From the NCBI RefSeq assembly GCF_000743525.1, contig NZ_JQGK01000011.1:52148-101989 (forward strand): a stretch of DNA of 49,842 nt. Reading direction: 5' to 3'. This stretch comes from Sulfurospirillum sp. SCADC (GTDB lineage Bacteria > Campylobacterota > Campylobacteria > Campylobacterales > Sulfurospirillaceae). Positions within the stretch are counted from its first letter, which is position 1. Each line of letters begins with the position of its first letter. This document shows, piece after piece, positions 18,388-27,067 of the stretch. The notes under the pieces are model-generated. The model did no database searches and had not been told where the DNA came from. It saw nothing but the letters and a program-made list of their open reading frames with translations. The translations under genes and the position numbers were made by a program.

Positions 18388-19541
18388 TGAATTTACACGC
18401 TTTTTTAGAGACCAAACCGCTTTTTTACGATGAAATTGATTATGCGCGCATGCCCAAAGCGTATGAAAGCATCGCATCTCATTTTACGCTTCCTAAAATA
18501 ATTCACCTCGTTGGGACCAATGGAAAAGGAACTACGGGGCGTTTTTTAGCCCATATGCTCAGATCAAACGATTTACATGTAGGACACTATACCTCTCCGC
18601 ATATTCTTCATTTTAACGAACGCATTTGGATGGATGGAAGCGATGTGGATGATGCTCGTCTTGAAAAAGCGCATCAAACACTGCTCTCTTGGCTTGATCC
18701 AGATGTAGCACAAGCGCTCTCGTACTTTGAGTACACCACACTGTTAGCCATGGTTATTTTTGCTTCCCTCTGTGACTATGTTGTCTTAGAAGCAGGTTTG
18801 GGTGGCGAGTTTGATGCGACCAATGTCTTTCCAAAATGCCTCTCTATCATCACTCCCATTGGGCTTGATCACCAAACATTCTTGGGTGAAACGATTGAAG
18901 AAATTGCTCAGACAAAGATCAACAGTGCTACGGACATCATCGTCTTAGCGAAGCAGTATGATATGAGCGTTTACCCTATTGCCCTCGCAAAATCACAGGT
19001 ACTTCAAACGCCTCTTTACGAGGTTGAAACTTTTTTTGATGAAGCAAAGTGTGAGACATTAGCGCACTATGGTGTAACACATCATTTGCCACGCTATTTA
19101 GAGGAAAATTTTAAAACAGCCCTTTGTGCATTAACCGTTCTTGGGTATGATTGTGATCTTGAAACGTTTTTACCCACTCTTTTGCATGGACGATGCCAAA
19201 GAATTTTGCCCAATGTGATCATGGATGTCGGGCACAATGTGATGGCAGCGAAAGCGCTGGTGGAGAGTTTGGGCGGAAAAAAGGTTTTCTTGGTCTATAA
19301 TAGTTATAAAGATAAAGATTTTAAAACCATTTTAGAGGTTTTAAAGCCAATTATAAAAGCCATCTTAGTGATTGAGATTGAAAGTCCGAGGGCTGCAGAT
19401 CAAGCGGATTTGTATGAAGCTGCAAAAACATTAGCGCTTCCTATCTCGTCTTTTGAGGCAATACAGAGCGATAAAGAGTATTTGGTTTTCGGCTCTTTTT
19501 CAGTTGTGGAAGCATTTTTAAAGGGTTTATGTGAAAAATAA
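18387..19541 (+). CDS. folC: Bifunctional folylpolyglutamate/dihydrofolate synthase FolC
   Basis: Adds glutamate to dihydropteroate and to folates; a Mur-ligase-like ATPase. The 384-residue product has the P-loop LVGTNGKGTTGRF, the omega-loop region YTSPHILHFNERI, and VVLEAGLGGEFDATNVF with the metal and ATP ligands, then ITPIGLDHQTFLG. It is slightly short for the family (usually 400-430). It is coupled to the diguanylate cyclase gene (TAATG) and overlaps the M23 peptidase gene by 11 bases. A one-mismatch palindrome copy lies at 18573. Confidence 0.92.
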   Translation: MNLHAFLETKPLFYDEIDYARMPKAYESIASHFTLPKIIHLVGTNGKGTTGRFLAHMLRSNDLHVGHYTSPHILHFNERIWMDGSDVDDARLEKAHQTLLSWLDPDVAQALSYFEYTTLLAMVIFASLCDYVVLEAGLGGEFDATNVFPKCLSIITPIGLDHQTFLGETIEEIAQTKINSATDIIVLAKQYDMSVYPIALAKSQVLQTPLYEVETFFDEAKCETLAHYGVTHHLPRYLEENFKTALCALTVLGYDCDLETFLPTLLHGRCQRILPNVIMDVGHNVMAAKALVESLGGKKVFLVYNSYKDKDFKTILEVLKPIIKAILVIEIESPRAADQADLYEAAKTLALPISSFEAIQSDKEYLVFGSFSVVEAFLKGLCEK

Positions 19542-20430
19542 ATTTACCGTCACGATTTCCGATGTGCATGGTTCACGACATTTTTTATTGCATCAGTTGA
19601 TTAAAAAGTTTTTGCTTTATTTTACGCTGTTTGTCGCTTTGTCTATTTTGATTGGAAGCTTTGTCATCTTGTTTTTGATGAAAGAAGTTTCGACGTTGGA
19701 AGCCAAAAAAGAGAGTGCAGTTGCAGAACGCAATGAACTCATCCTTCAAAATGAGGAGCTTCAAGCCAAGATTTCTGAAAAAGCGCAAGAGTATGAGAAT
19801 ATTCGTGATAAAATCAGTAATGTGGAAGAGCTTATTGGTCTTCGTGTCAATGAAGAAGAGAGTCTTGATAGTAGGCTTGAAGAGATTGATGTCACGGTTA
19901 TGGAGCAAAAAACATTTTTTGACAACATCCCCAGTGGCGACGTGATGGCGTATAGCGATGTCTCTTCTCACTTTGGTTGGCGCGAAAATCCTATTTTAAA
20001 ACGGCGCATTTTTCATGCAGGCATTGATCTTCGTGCTCCCATTGGAACTCCTATTTTAGCACCAGCCGATGGTGTGGTTAAAATTATTCAGTATAATCAG
20101 AACAGTGGCTATGGGAATGTGGTCTCTCTCAGTCATAATTATGGATTTGAGAGTTATTATGCACACTTACAAAATAAAATTGTTGTTAAAGAGGGGCAAT
20201 TTGTTAAAAAAGGCGCTTTGATTGCCTATTCGGGAAACAGTGGTATGTCAACAGGCCCACATTTACATTATGAGATAAAGTTTATTGGGCGTATCCTTGA
20301 TCCTGAGACATTTTTAAAATGGCGTGGGTCTAATTTTGCTGAAATCTTTAAAAAGGAGAAGAGAGTCACATGGGAATCTTTAATAAAGCTGATCAATACG
20401 CAGTACCCGCTTCCGAAACAACCATCGTAG
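19531..20430 (+). CDS. csd1: M23 murein endopeptidase, Csd1/Csd2-like cell-shape protein
   Basis: Periplasmic, inner-membrane-anchored peptidoglycan endopeptidase. The 299-residue product has one membrane helix (about residues 28-52), a coiled coil (about 55-125) and an M23 LytM domain with the complete zinc and catalytic set: His162 and Asp166 (HAGID), a YAHL histidine, and HLH at 244-246. It starts with GTG inside the folC end. The order folC-csd1-(csd2)-ccmA-mfd is the H. pylori helical-shape locus; here only one peptidase gene is present, so it may combine Csd1 and Csd2 roles. It overlaps ccmA by 61 bases, an unusually long overlap. Confidence 0.85.
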   Translation: MKNKFTVTISDVHGSRHFLLHQLIKKFLLYFTLFVALSILIGSFVILFLMKEVSTLEAKKESAVAERNELILQNEELQAKISEKAQEYENIRDKISNVEELIGLRVNEEESLDSRLEEIDVTVMEQKTFFDNIPSGDVMAYSDVSSHFGWRENPILKRRIFHAGIDLRAPIGTPILAPADGVVKIIQYNQNSGYGNVVSLSHNYGFESYYAHLQNKIVVKEGQFVKKGALIAYSGNSGMSTGPHLHYEIKFIGRILDPETFLKWRGSNFAEIFKKEKRVTWESLIKLINTQYPLPKQPS

Positions 20431-20762
20431 CCAGTGGAGCCAAAATTGAGGGCATTTTTAACTGCCAAACACGTTTACATGTAGACGGCGAGATCATCGG
20501 AAAAGTGCTCTCGGACAGCATTGTTACCATTGGAAAGCAAGGACGTATTAGCGGTGAGATTAATGCAAGCCGGTTGATTATCAATGGTCTTTTTGAGGGC
20601 AATGCAAATTGTGACAATGTCGAAGTTTTAGAAGGAGGTAAGTTTTTAGGAAAAGTGATTTCCAAAGAGCTTGTTATTGAAGCTAAAGCCATTTTTGAGG
20701 GTGAAAGCAAAATTAAAACGCAGAGTGTGGAAGCACCTTCGTATGAAGAACAAAGGGATTGA
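20370..20762 (+). CDS. ccmA: Bactofilin CcmA
   Basis: Polymer-forming cytoskeletal protein; in H. pylori it works with Csd peptidases to set cell curvature. The 130-residue product is a single bactofilin beta-helix built of repeated short strands (IEGIFNCQTRLHVDGEIIGKV, then ISGEINASRLIINGLFEG), with short disordered ends. The ATG at 20370 has AAGGAGAAGAG upstream. Translation starts inside the peptidase gene, in another frame. It stops immediately before the TTG of mfd. A one-mismatch palindrome lies at 20475 (read Leu-His-Val). Confidence 0.93.
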   Translation: MGIFNKADQYAVPASETTIVASGAKIEGIFNCQTRLHVDGEIIGKVLSDSIVTIGKQGRISGEINASRLIINGLFEGNANCDNVEVLEGGKFLGKVISKELVIEAKAIFEGESKIKTQSVEAPSYEEQRD

Positions 20763-23732
20763 TTGTTACAAGCTGCGTGTTATGAATTTTTACAGACCAA
20801 AAATGACCTCCAACTTTTAGGTGTTAAAGGCGAAAAAGAGGCTTTTCTAGCCTCTGAAGTCGCTCTGCTTTTAGGTAAAAAAAGCTATGTGCTTCCCGAT
20901 CTTAGAGCCAATATGGGTGATGATCTGCTCTCGTTTCATGAAGAGATGGTGGAGCTTTTACGTTCATTGCATGCCTTTTACCAAGACCAATCCACTAAAA
21001 AGATATTAATTGCTCCGCTTCGTACCCTTTTAACACCGCTTCCAAAGGCAGAACTCTTTAGCACTTTCTCGTTAGAATTTGGGATGCGTTTGCATCTGGA
21101 GCGCTTTCGCGAGCAGATGTTTTACTGGGGGTACTTAGCGGTCGATGTGGTGCAAGGCAAAGGTGAAATCTCCATTCGCGGTGACATCATCGATGTTTTT
21201 CCTCCCGATAGTGAAAAAGCACTGCGTCTGAGTCTGTTTGATGATGAAGTAGAGAGCATTCGTTTTTTTGACTGTGAAAGCCAAAAAAGTGAGAAAGAGG
21301 AGTTGGAGAGCTACACACTGTTTCCTGCCCTTTTTGCACTCGATGAAGAGCGTCATACGCAAATGCAGAGGCGCATTGATTCCTTAAAAAGTGATAGCTT
21401 TACCAAAGATATTCACTCCCTTGGTCTTTGGGTTTTGGGTGAGAGCGGGGCAGTTTATACCGAAAGTTTTAAAACCTATTTGAGTGCAGATGCGCTTGAA
21501 GAGCTTAGTGAAATCGCTCTGTTTGATGAAGAAGGGGCACGAAAACTTCAAAATCTTCCTTGCCTCCCTGAAGCAAAACATTATCGCGAAATTGCACCGA
21601 GTAACATCAAAACATTTTTAGAACTGCATCAAGCCAAAAAGATTACGATTTTAGCTCGAAACGAAGTACTGTTGCGAATGGTGGATGTAGATTCTTTACA
21701 TGTAAAATGGATTCAGAGTGATCGCATTGTTAACATCATGAATGCGGAAGAGATCATTCTCTCTCTGAATAAACCTACAACAAAAATCAAACGCAAACGT
21801 GCCAATATCGTTCTCGATGAGCTGAAAAATGGCGATTATGTGGTGCACGAAAACTACGGGATTGGTATTTTCAAAGGACTAACCCAAGCGACCGTTTTAG
21901 GTGCGACCAAAGATTTTGTTTTGATCGAATATTTGGGGGATGACAAGCTACTCCTTCCTGTTGAGAATTTACATGTAATAGACCGTTACATCGGCGAAAG
22001 CGGTGGTTTGGTCAGTGTGGATCGTCTTGGGAAAGGCAGTTTCCAAAAACTCAAAGCCAAAACCAAAGAGCGACTGTTAGAAATTGCCAGTGAAATTATC
22101 GCCATTGCTGCCAAGCGTGAGATGGTGGATGGCCTTAGCATCGCCATGGAAGAGGGCGAGATGGTACAGTTTGAAGCCGATGCGGGCTTTGCCTACACGG
22201 AAGATCAAAAGAGAGTCATTGGCGAAATTTTAAGCGATTTTAAAAGCGGTAAAATGATGGATCGCCTCCTCAGTGGTGATGTCGGTTTTGGTAAAACCGA
22301 AGTGGCGATGAATGCTATTTTTGCCACCATTCGCAATGGTTTCCAAGCCCTGTTAATCGCGCCAACCACACTTTTGTGTTCCCAACATTTTAAAAGTCTC
22401 TCAGCGCGTTTTGCCAAGTATAACATCAAAGTAGCGCAACTCGATCGCTTTACGACCGCAGCGCAAAAGCAGGTCATTTTAAAAGAGCTCAAAAGTGGTG
22501 CGTTGCAGGTGTGTGTGGGAACGCATTCGCTCTTTGAAGTCGAACTGTTCAATCCAGCTCTTGTCGTCGTCGATGAAGAGCATAAATTTGGCGTCAAACA
22601 AAAAGAGAAGCTCAAAAACTTCCGTGAAAACGTGCATATCCTCTCCATGAGTGCCACGCCCATTCCTCGCAGTCTCAATATGGCGCTGAGCTCCATCAAG
22701 CAGTATTCCCAACTGCTCACTCCTCCTAACGATAGAGAAGATGTGAGAACCTTTGTCAAAGAGTACGATGCTAAAGTCATTAAAGAGGCGATCATTCGTG
22801 AGATGAGACGCGGTGGGCAGGTCTTTTTTGTCCATAATCGCATCGCGACCATTGAAGCCAAACGCAAAGAGTTGCTCTCCATGATGCCAACTCTTCGCAT
22901 CTTAACGCTTCACTCAGAGATCAGCGCAACGGTGACTGAAAAAGAGATGTTACACTTTGAAGAGAAGGCGTACGATGTGCTTCTAAGTACGTCCATCATC
23001 GAATCAGGCATTCATATCCCGAATGTTAACACCATCATTATCGACTCCGCTGATCATTTTGGTATGGCAGATCTTCACCAACTTCGTGGTCGTGTGGGAC
23101 GTTCACGCCGTCAAGGTTTTTGCTACTTTTTGGTCAAAGAGAAAGAAGAGCTCTCAGAGTCGGCTAAAAAACGCCTCATTGCATTAGAGTCCAATTCGTA
23201 TCTGGGCAGTGGCTCCATCCTTGCGTACCACGACCTTGAGATCAGAGGTGGCGGTAATTTAGTGGGTGAAGCGCAAAGTGGGCATCTGAAAAATATTGGG
23301 TATTCACTCTACTTAAGAATGCTCGAAGATGCCATCAATGCGCTCTTGGGTAAAACACCGATTGCTTCGCGCGAAGTGGATATTAAGCTCTCGATTAGTG
23401 CGTTTATCAGTGACAGTTACATTCTTGAAGATCGCGTACGTTTAGAACTTTACAGGCGTCTGAGCAAGTGTGGGACGATTCATGATGTGCTAGAGATCGA
23501 AGAAGAGATGGTGGATCGTTTTGGTAAGCTCGACGTTCCAACCAAGCAGTTCTTGCAACTGATTGAGATCAAGATTTTTGCGACAGCTCAGAATATCGTG
23601 CTGGTTTCCAATTACGCCCAAAATATCACGATCAAATACGAAGATGAGAAGAAGATCTCCCTGCAATCACGCAGTCGTGACGATGACGATATTATCGCAA
23701 CCGTGCTGGCACAGCTAAGGGGCAAAGCATGA
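20763..23732 (+). CDS. mfd: Transcription-repair coupling factor Mfd
   Basis: Removes RNA polymerase stalled at lesions and recruits UvrA to the site; UvrB is encoded 10 kb away (33910). The 989-residue product contains the UvrB-like N-terminal fold, an RNA-polymerase interaction domain (KNGDYVVHENYGIGIFKGL, about residue 355), RecG-like helicase lobes with Walker A LSGDVGFGKTEVAMNA, the Walker B DEEH box and motif VI QLRGRVGRSRRQGFCYF, and a C-terminal TRCF domain. It is shorter than E. coli Mfd (1148), as in Helicobacter. The start is a TTG abutting the ccmA stop. Palindromes at 21696 and 21969. Confidence 0.96.
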   Translation: MLQAACYEFLQTKNDLQLLGVKGEKEAFLASEVALLLGKKSYVLPDLRANMGDDLLSFHEEMVELLRSLHAFYQDQSTKKILIAPLRTLLTPLPKAELFSTFSLEFGMRLHLERFREQMFYWGYLAVDVVQGKGEISIRGDIIDVFPPDSEKALRLSLFDDEVESIRFFDCESQKSEKEELESYTLFPALFALDEERHTQMQRRIDSLKSDSFTKDIHSLGLWVLGESGAVYTESFKTYLSADALEELSEIALFDEEGARKLQNLPCLPEAKHYREIAPSNIKTFLELHQAKKITILARNEVLLRMVDVDSLHVKWIQSDRIVNIMNAEEIILSLNKPTTKIKRKRANIVLDELKNGDYVVHENYGIGIFKGLTQATVLGATKDFVLIEYLGDDKLLLPVENLHVIDRYIGESGGLVSVDRLGKGSFQKLKAKTKERLLEIASEIIAIAAKREMVDGLSIAMEEGEMVQFEADAGFAYTEDQKRVIGEILSDFKSGKMMDRLLSGDVGFGKTEVAMNAIFATIRNGFQALLIAPTTLLCSQHFKSLSARFAKYNIKVAQLDRFTTAAQKQVILKELKSGALQVCVGTHSLFEVELFNPALVVVDEEHKFGVKQKEKLKNFRENVHILSMSATPIPRSLNMALSSIKQYSQLLTPPNDREDVRTFVKEYDAKVIKEAIIREMRRGGQVFFVHNRIATIEAKRKELLSMMPTLRILTLHSEISATVTEKEMLHFEEKAYDVLLSTSIIESGIHIPNVNTIIIDSADHFGMADLHQLRGRVGRSRRQGFCYFLVKEKEELSESAKKRLIALESNSYLGSGSILAYHDLEIRGGGNLVGEAQSGHLKNIGYSLYLRMLEDAINALLGKTPIASREVDIKLSISAFISDSYILEDRVRLELYRRLSKCGTIHDVLEIEEEMVDRFGKLDVPTKQFLQLIEIKIFATAQNIVLVSNYAQNITIKYEDEKKISLQSRSRDDDDIIATVLAQLRGKA

Positions 23733-24535
23733 AAATAGGCTTTATTGGCGACATCGTAGGCAAACCTGGGCGAAGTATGTTGGAGATGTATCTTCGGAAA
23801 CTTCGCCAAGAGTTTGGGCTTGATCTGGTGATTGCCAATGGTGAAAATGCCAGTCATGGCTTTGGACTTTGCGCGCAACACGCCAAAGAGCTTTTCTCGT
23901 ATGGCGCGGATATTCTCACCGGTGGAAATCACTCATGGGATAAAAAAGAGATTATTCCTCTTTTAGAGGTAATGCCTATTCTTCGACCTCTTAACTACCC
24001 AGAGGGAGTGCCTGGACGAGGCGTGAGCGTTTTACATGTAAACGAAAAAAAGGTCGCGATTATCAATGTGATGGGACACTATGGCATGCCGATGGTGGAA
24101 AATCCTTTCTTGCGTGCCCAAAAAGCCGTTGATGAACTTCATGCTGAAGGTATCCAAACCATCATCATTGACTTTCATGCGGAAGTGACTTCGGAGAAGC
24201 GCGCAATGCACATGCTTTTAAAAGGAAAGGTGAGTGCCATTTTAGGTACCCATACACACGTAGGAACCGACGATCTTCAAATTGTGGATGGAACATGCTA
24301 TGTGACCGACGTTGGGCTTAGCGGGGCACGTGATGGCGTTATAGGCATGGATAAAGATGCTCCTCTGAAACGGTTTCTCACAGGACTTCCTGCATCTCTT
24401 GAAATTCCTAAAAAATGTAAAAAGATTTTGCAGATGGTCATCATGGAAATCGAAGAGGGCAAATGTGTTGAAGCGTTTAAGCTGCGCGTGTTTGATGACC
24501 AAGAGCGCATCATCGCAAGAGCCGTGCATGAATAG
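23729..24535 (+). CDS. YmdB-family metallophosphoesterase
   Basis: Di-metal phosphoesterase of the family that includes Bacillus YmdB, reported as a 2',3'-cyclic nucleotide phosphodiesterase. The 268-residue product has the metal ligands in order: GDIVGKPGR (Asp8), ANGENASHG (Glu, Asn), GGNHSWDKKE (Asn), IDFHAEVTSEK (His) and GTHTHVGTDD (paired His). Length fits the family (about 265). The ATG overlaps the mfd stop by four bases (ATGA) and the end overlaps magIII by eight. The physiological substrate in this phylum is unknown. Palindrome at 24032. Confidence 0.88.
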   Translation: MKIGFIGDIVGKPGRSMLEMYLRKLRQEFGLDLVIANGENASHGFGLCAQHAKELFSYGADILTGGNHSWDKKEIIPLLEVMPILRPLNYPEGVPGRGVSVLHVNEKKVAIINVMGHYGMPMVENPFLRAQKAVDELHAEGIQTIIIDFHAEVTSEKRAMHMLLKGKVSAILGTHTHVGTDDLQIVDGTCYVTDVGLSGARDGVIGMDKDAPLKRFLTGLPASLEIPKKCKKILQMVIMEIEEGKCVEAFKLRVFDDQERIIARAVHE

Positions 24536-25190
24536 TTTTGATCTTTTAGAAGCTCTTAAAACCCAAGGCTATCTTAAAACCACGCGCGATCCTTTGTGGT
24601 GGCCGCGCTCTGGCACCTTTTGGGTTGTGATAGGTGCCATCTTAACACAGCAAACCAAATGGGAAAAAGTCGAAGAGAGTATGGGGCATTTGGAAAGCGC
24701 AGGCGTTGATAGTTTAGAGAAGCTTGCGACACTTGATCTTGATGTCCTAGCAATGTGCATCAAGCCCAGTGGTTTTTACAACACCAAAGCAAAAAATCTG
24801 CATCTTTTAGCCAAAGCCATTCTGGAATCCTTTGGTTCTTTTGAGGTGTTTTGTGAAACGGTTGATCGTGAGTGGTTATTGGCACAAAAAGGGATCGGCG
24901 AAGAGAGTGCGGATTCTATTTTATGTTATGCGTGCAAGCAAGAATCTTTGGTAGTAGATGCGTATACTGCGCGTTTGCTTGAAGGTTTTGGGTACAGCTT
25001 TGAATCGTACAGTGCACTTCAAGAGTGGATGATAGAAGGGGTTGTGAACCATCAAACCAAAGTCAATCAACTCTACACTAAAGAAATAACACGTAATGAA
25101 CTTTTTGCACGATTTCATGGAAAGATTGTGGAGTTTTGTAAAGAAAACAGTCGTGGGAAAATAGTCAATGTAGAGCGTTTGGGCATTTAA
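24528..25190 (+). CDS. 3-methyladenine DNA glycosylase MagIII
   Basis: HhH-GPD base-excision glycosylase. The 220-residue product closely resembles H. pylori MagIII: GAILTQQTKWEKV, IKPSGFYNTKAKNL, the helix-hairpin-helix QKGIGEESADSILCYAC, then VVDAYTARL with the catalytic aspartate, and the RFHGKIVEFCK end with the lysine reported as modified in MagIII. It lacks the C-terminal four-cysteine iron-sulfur cluster of endonuclease III, which favours MagIII over Nth. I start at 24528 (MNSFDLLEAL), eight bases inside the preceding gene; the longer reading is encoded out of frame in that gene. It closes the long operon starting at yajC. Confidence 0.88.
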   Translation: MNSFDLLEALKTQGYLKTTRDPLWWPRSGTFWVVIGAILTQQTKWEKVEESMGHLESAGVDSLEKLATLDLDVLAMCIKPSGFYNTKAKNLHLLAKAILESFGSFEVFCETVDREWLLAQKGIGEESADSILCYACKQESLVVDAYTARLLEGFGYSFESYSALQEWMIEGVVNHQTKVNQLYTKEITRNELFARFHGKIVEFCKENSRGKIVNVERLGI

Positions 25191-25198
25191 GCCCAAAC
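25177..25198. terminator. Stem-loop at the magIII end
   Basis: Perfect 8-base stem GTTTGGGC / GCCCAAAC with an ATTTAA loop that contains the magIII stop. It faces the convergent YdcH-like gene. The following T-run is weak, so termination strength is uncertain. Confidence 0.55.
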
Positions 25199-25208
25199 AG
25201 TAGGTTTC

Positions 25209-25436
25209 TTAAAGGTTGTGCTCTTTTTTATACGCAACGATCATAGCGTATGCTTCATCTTTCAATCTAAGTTTCTCTTTTTTGAGTACATCAAGATCCG
25301 CATCACTCAAATGTTCTCTACCTGCATCAACGTCCGCAATTTTTTGGTCAAGCTCATTGTGTTTTTCAAAAATTTTAGCAAAGTGCGCATTGTCAACTTT
25401 AAGTTTTGAGATAATTTCTCTGTATTCGTGTAGCAT
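25209..25436 (-). CDS. YdcH-family (DUF465) small helical protein
   Basis: Conserved small protein of unknown function. The 75-residue product is almost entirely helical and charged, with the DUF465 pattern: LHEYREIISKLKVDNAHFAKIFEKHNELDQKI, then HLSDADLDVLKKEKLRLKDEAYAMI. It has an AAGGAGTT ribosome site on the minus strand. It stands alone, downstream of argJ on the same strand by 53 bases. No function is offered; helical hairpin dimers are seen in the family. Confidence 0.82.
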   Translation of the reverse strand: MLHEYREIISKLKVDNAHFAKIFEKHNELDQKIADVDAGREHLSDADLDVLKKEKLRLKDEAYAMIVAYKKEHNL

Positions 25437-25489
25437 GATAACTCCTTGTATATTTGTTTTATTGTATCAAAAAGTGCTTAATTTTAGGG

Positions 25490-26680
25490 CTATGTCCTAT
25501 AATCTGCATTAATCTCAACGTATTTATGCCCTAAATCACAGCCGTATGCCGTAAAGGAGCTCTCGCCAATTCCCAATTCACAGTGAATGCGAAACGACTC
25601 TTTTTTCATAACTGCTGCCGCTTTTTTCTCTGCTTCGGAATCTAAGGAGCGCTGCTCTTTTGAGTAAATTAAGACATCATCATAGTGAATCACAAGGCTC
25701 TCTTCGTTACATGTAATGCCACTCGCACCAATGGTTGAAGCGATACGTCCCCAGTTGGGATCTTCACCAAAAAGGGCTGTTTTAACGAGCAAGGAGTTGC
25801 TAAGCGCTTTAGCGGCACGTTCAGCTTCTGTTACATTTTTAGCGCCACTGACTTCAAAGGCAACCACTTTCGTTGAGCCTTCCCCATCGCGTACCAGCAT
25901 TAAACTGAGCTCCTTCGTGATAAGGTGAAGCGCTTCATTAAACGCCTCTTTATGGTATGCGCCACTCTGTTTTGAGCTTAGAAGCAAGACCGTATCGTTA
26001 GTTGAGGTGTCACCATCGACGCTGACGGCATTAAAAGAGTGTTCAATCGCAGGCAGTAGCAGTTCATCCATATCGGCTTTTGGGATATTTGCATCGGTAA
26101 GAATAAAGCAGAGCATCGTTGCCATTGCAGGATTGATCATCCCTGCACCTTTGCAGATGGCTGCAATATGAAAGAAACTGCCATCGTCTAAAAGGACTTT
26201 AAAGCAGAGCTCTTTTTTAAAGCTGTCCGTTGTCATGATCGCAGAGGCTGTCGAATGTGAATCGTTCGCATTAAAATCAAAAAGATCAAACGCGGTTGAG
26301 AGTTTCTCAACATTGAGACGATAGCCAATAACGCCGGTTGAGCTCATAATCGGATTATGAATCGATGGAAATTTGGTTTTCAGTATGTCAAAAAGGGTCT
26401 CTATATCTTCGATTCCTTTAACACCCGTCATGGCATTGGCATTTTTCGCGTTCATCAAAATGAAATTGGTTTGAAACCCTTTAGGGTAGCGCAAAAAGTG
26501 TTTAATGGGTGCCGCTTGAAAAACATTGGTGGTAAAAACAGAGGAGACATCACACAGCTCGTTGGAGCGAATAAACGCAACATCATTAGTGCCGTTTGGT
26601 TTGAAACCTGCGTGAACGCCTTGGCAGTAAAAACCAGCTACGTTATCAAGTCCATTTTTAAGCGGGAGAATGGTAAACAT
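25490..26680 (-). CDS. argJ: Glutamate N-acetyltransferase/amino-acid acetyltransferase ArgJ
   Basis: Recycles the acetyl group from N-acetylornithine to glutamate in arginine synthesis. The 396-residue precursor has the self-cleavage site with its threonine nucleophile (SVDGDTSTNDTVLL); cleavage would give alpha and beta chains. KGAGMINPAMATML before the site and FGEDPNWGRIASTIGASG after it are family signatures. The minus-strand ATG at 26680 lacks a strong ribosome site. No other arg gene is adjacent. The palindrome at 25707 encodes Ile-Thr-Cys-Asn. Confidence 0.95.
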   Translation of the reverse strand: MFTILPLKNGLDNVAGFYCQGVHAGFKPNGTNDVAFIRSNELCDVSSVFTTNVFQAAPIKHFLRYPKGFQTNFILMNAKNANAMTGVKGIEDIETLFDILKTKFPSIHNPIMSSTGVIGYRLNVEKLSTAFDLFDFNANDSHSTASAIMTTDSFKKELCFKVLLDDGSFFHIAAICKGAGMINPAMATMLCFILTDANIPKADMDELLLPAIEHSFNAVSVDGDTSTNDTVLLLSSKQSGAYHKEAFNEALHLITKELSLMLVRDGEGSTKVVAFEVSGAKNVTEAERAAKALSNSLLVKTALFGEDPNWGRIASTIGASGITCNEESLVIHYDDVLIYSKEQRSLDSEAEKKAAAVMKKESFRIHCELGIGESSFTAYGCDLGHKYVEINADYRT

Positions 26681-26738
26681 GGGTAAATCCTTTAGGATTT
26701 TGGTGTGAAAGTGAGTGGTAAAGCAAAATAAAACGCAT

Positions 26739-26765
26739 AAAATTTCCCCGTGAAGGAGAAATTTT
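26739..26765 (-). terminator. Probable rpmB terminator
   Basis: Stem AAAATTTC / GAAATTTT with additional CC/GG pairs and a GTGAA loop, at the rpmB stop and before argJ on the minus strand. A/T-rich flanks fit a factor-independent terminator. Confidence 0.5.
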
Positions 26766-26952
26766 AGCCGTTTTTCTTCATGGTACGAAGTGTCGAAGCA
26801 GCAATTCTAATTTTCTTAGTCGTTCCATCTTCAAGTGTCACACGGACAGTTCTAAGGTTTGGAAGGAATCTTCTTTTAGTTTTGTTGTTCGCATGGCTTA
26901 CGTTGTTACCAACCATAGGGCCTTTTCCAGTAAGAGCACATTTTCTTGCCAT
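26764..26952 (-). CDS. rpmB: 50S ribosomal protein L28
   Basis: Structural protein of the large ribosomal subunit. The 62-residue product ([29 protein letters not shown]...) is typical L28, including the [17 protein letters not shown] segment and the SLRTMKKNG-like end. I chose 26952 as start because it has AAGGAT seven bases upstream and matches the family; the longer reading to 26994 has no support. A TATAAT box lies at 27028-27033 on the same strand, and a 7-base inverted repeat sits in the leader just before the ribosome site. Confidence 0.96.
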   Translation of the reverse strand: MARKCALTGKGPMVGNNVSHANNKTKRRFLPNLRTVRVTLEDGTTKKIRIAASTLRTMKKNG

Positions 26953-26970
26953 ATCGATATCCTTAAAATT

Positions 26971-26991
26971 TTTCGTGAATTCTACACGAAA
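26971..26991 (-). promoter_or_regulatory. Inverted repeat in the rpmB mRNA leader
   Basis: TTTCGTG / CACGAAA with a 7-base spacer, between the predicted transcription start and the ribosome site. It could form a hairpin in the mRNA or serve as an operator. Confidence 0.35.
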
Positions 26992-27027
26992 CAAGCAAAA
27001 GAAACGCTTAATTCAATGCAGCCTGAG

Positions 27028-27033
27028 ATTATA
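27028..27033 (-). promoter_or_regulatory. rpmB promoter -10 box
   Basis: Minus-strand TATAAT in an AT-rich setting, giving a leader of about 70 bases for rpmB. Confidence 0.6.
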
Positions 27034-27055
27034 TCGAAAATATTATAAATTTTGA

Positions 27056-27061
27056 TACAAT
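27056..27061 (+). promoter_or_regulatory. -10 box for the rpe leader RNA
   Basis: TACAAT with a TG-like AT-rich upstream region; predicted start near 27068. It is back to back with the rpmB promoter (27028-27033, minus strand). Confidence 0.45.
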
Positions 27062-27067
27062 TTTGAT

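Noticed and set aside
22205-22900. 231-codon open frame on the minus strand
   Set aside because: It lies wholly inside mfd, whose helicase motifs are intact on the plus strand; no ribosome site and no recognisable protein features.
24399-24527. Upstream extension of magIII to an ATG at 24399
   Set aside because: The extra 43 residues are an out-of-frame reading of the YmdB-like gene and are not part of MagIII.
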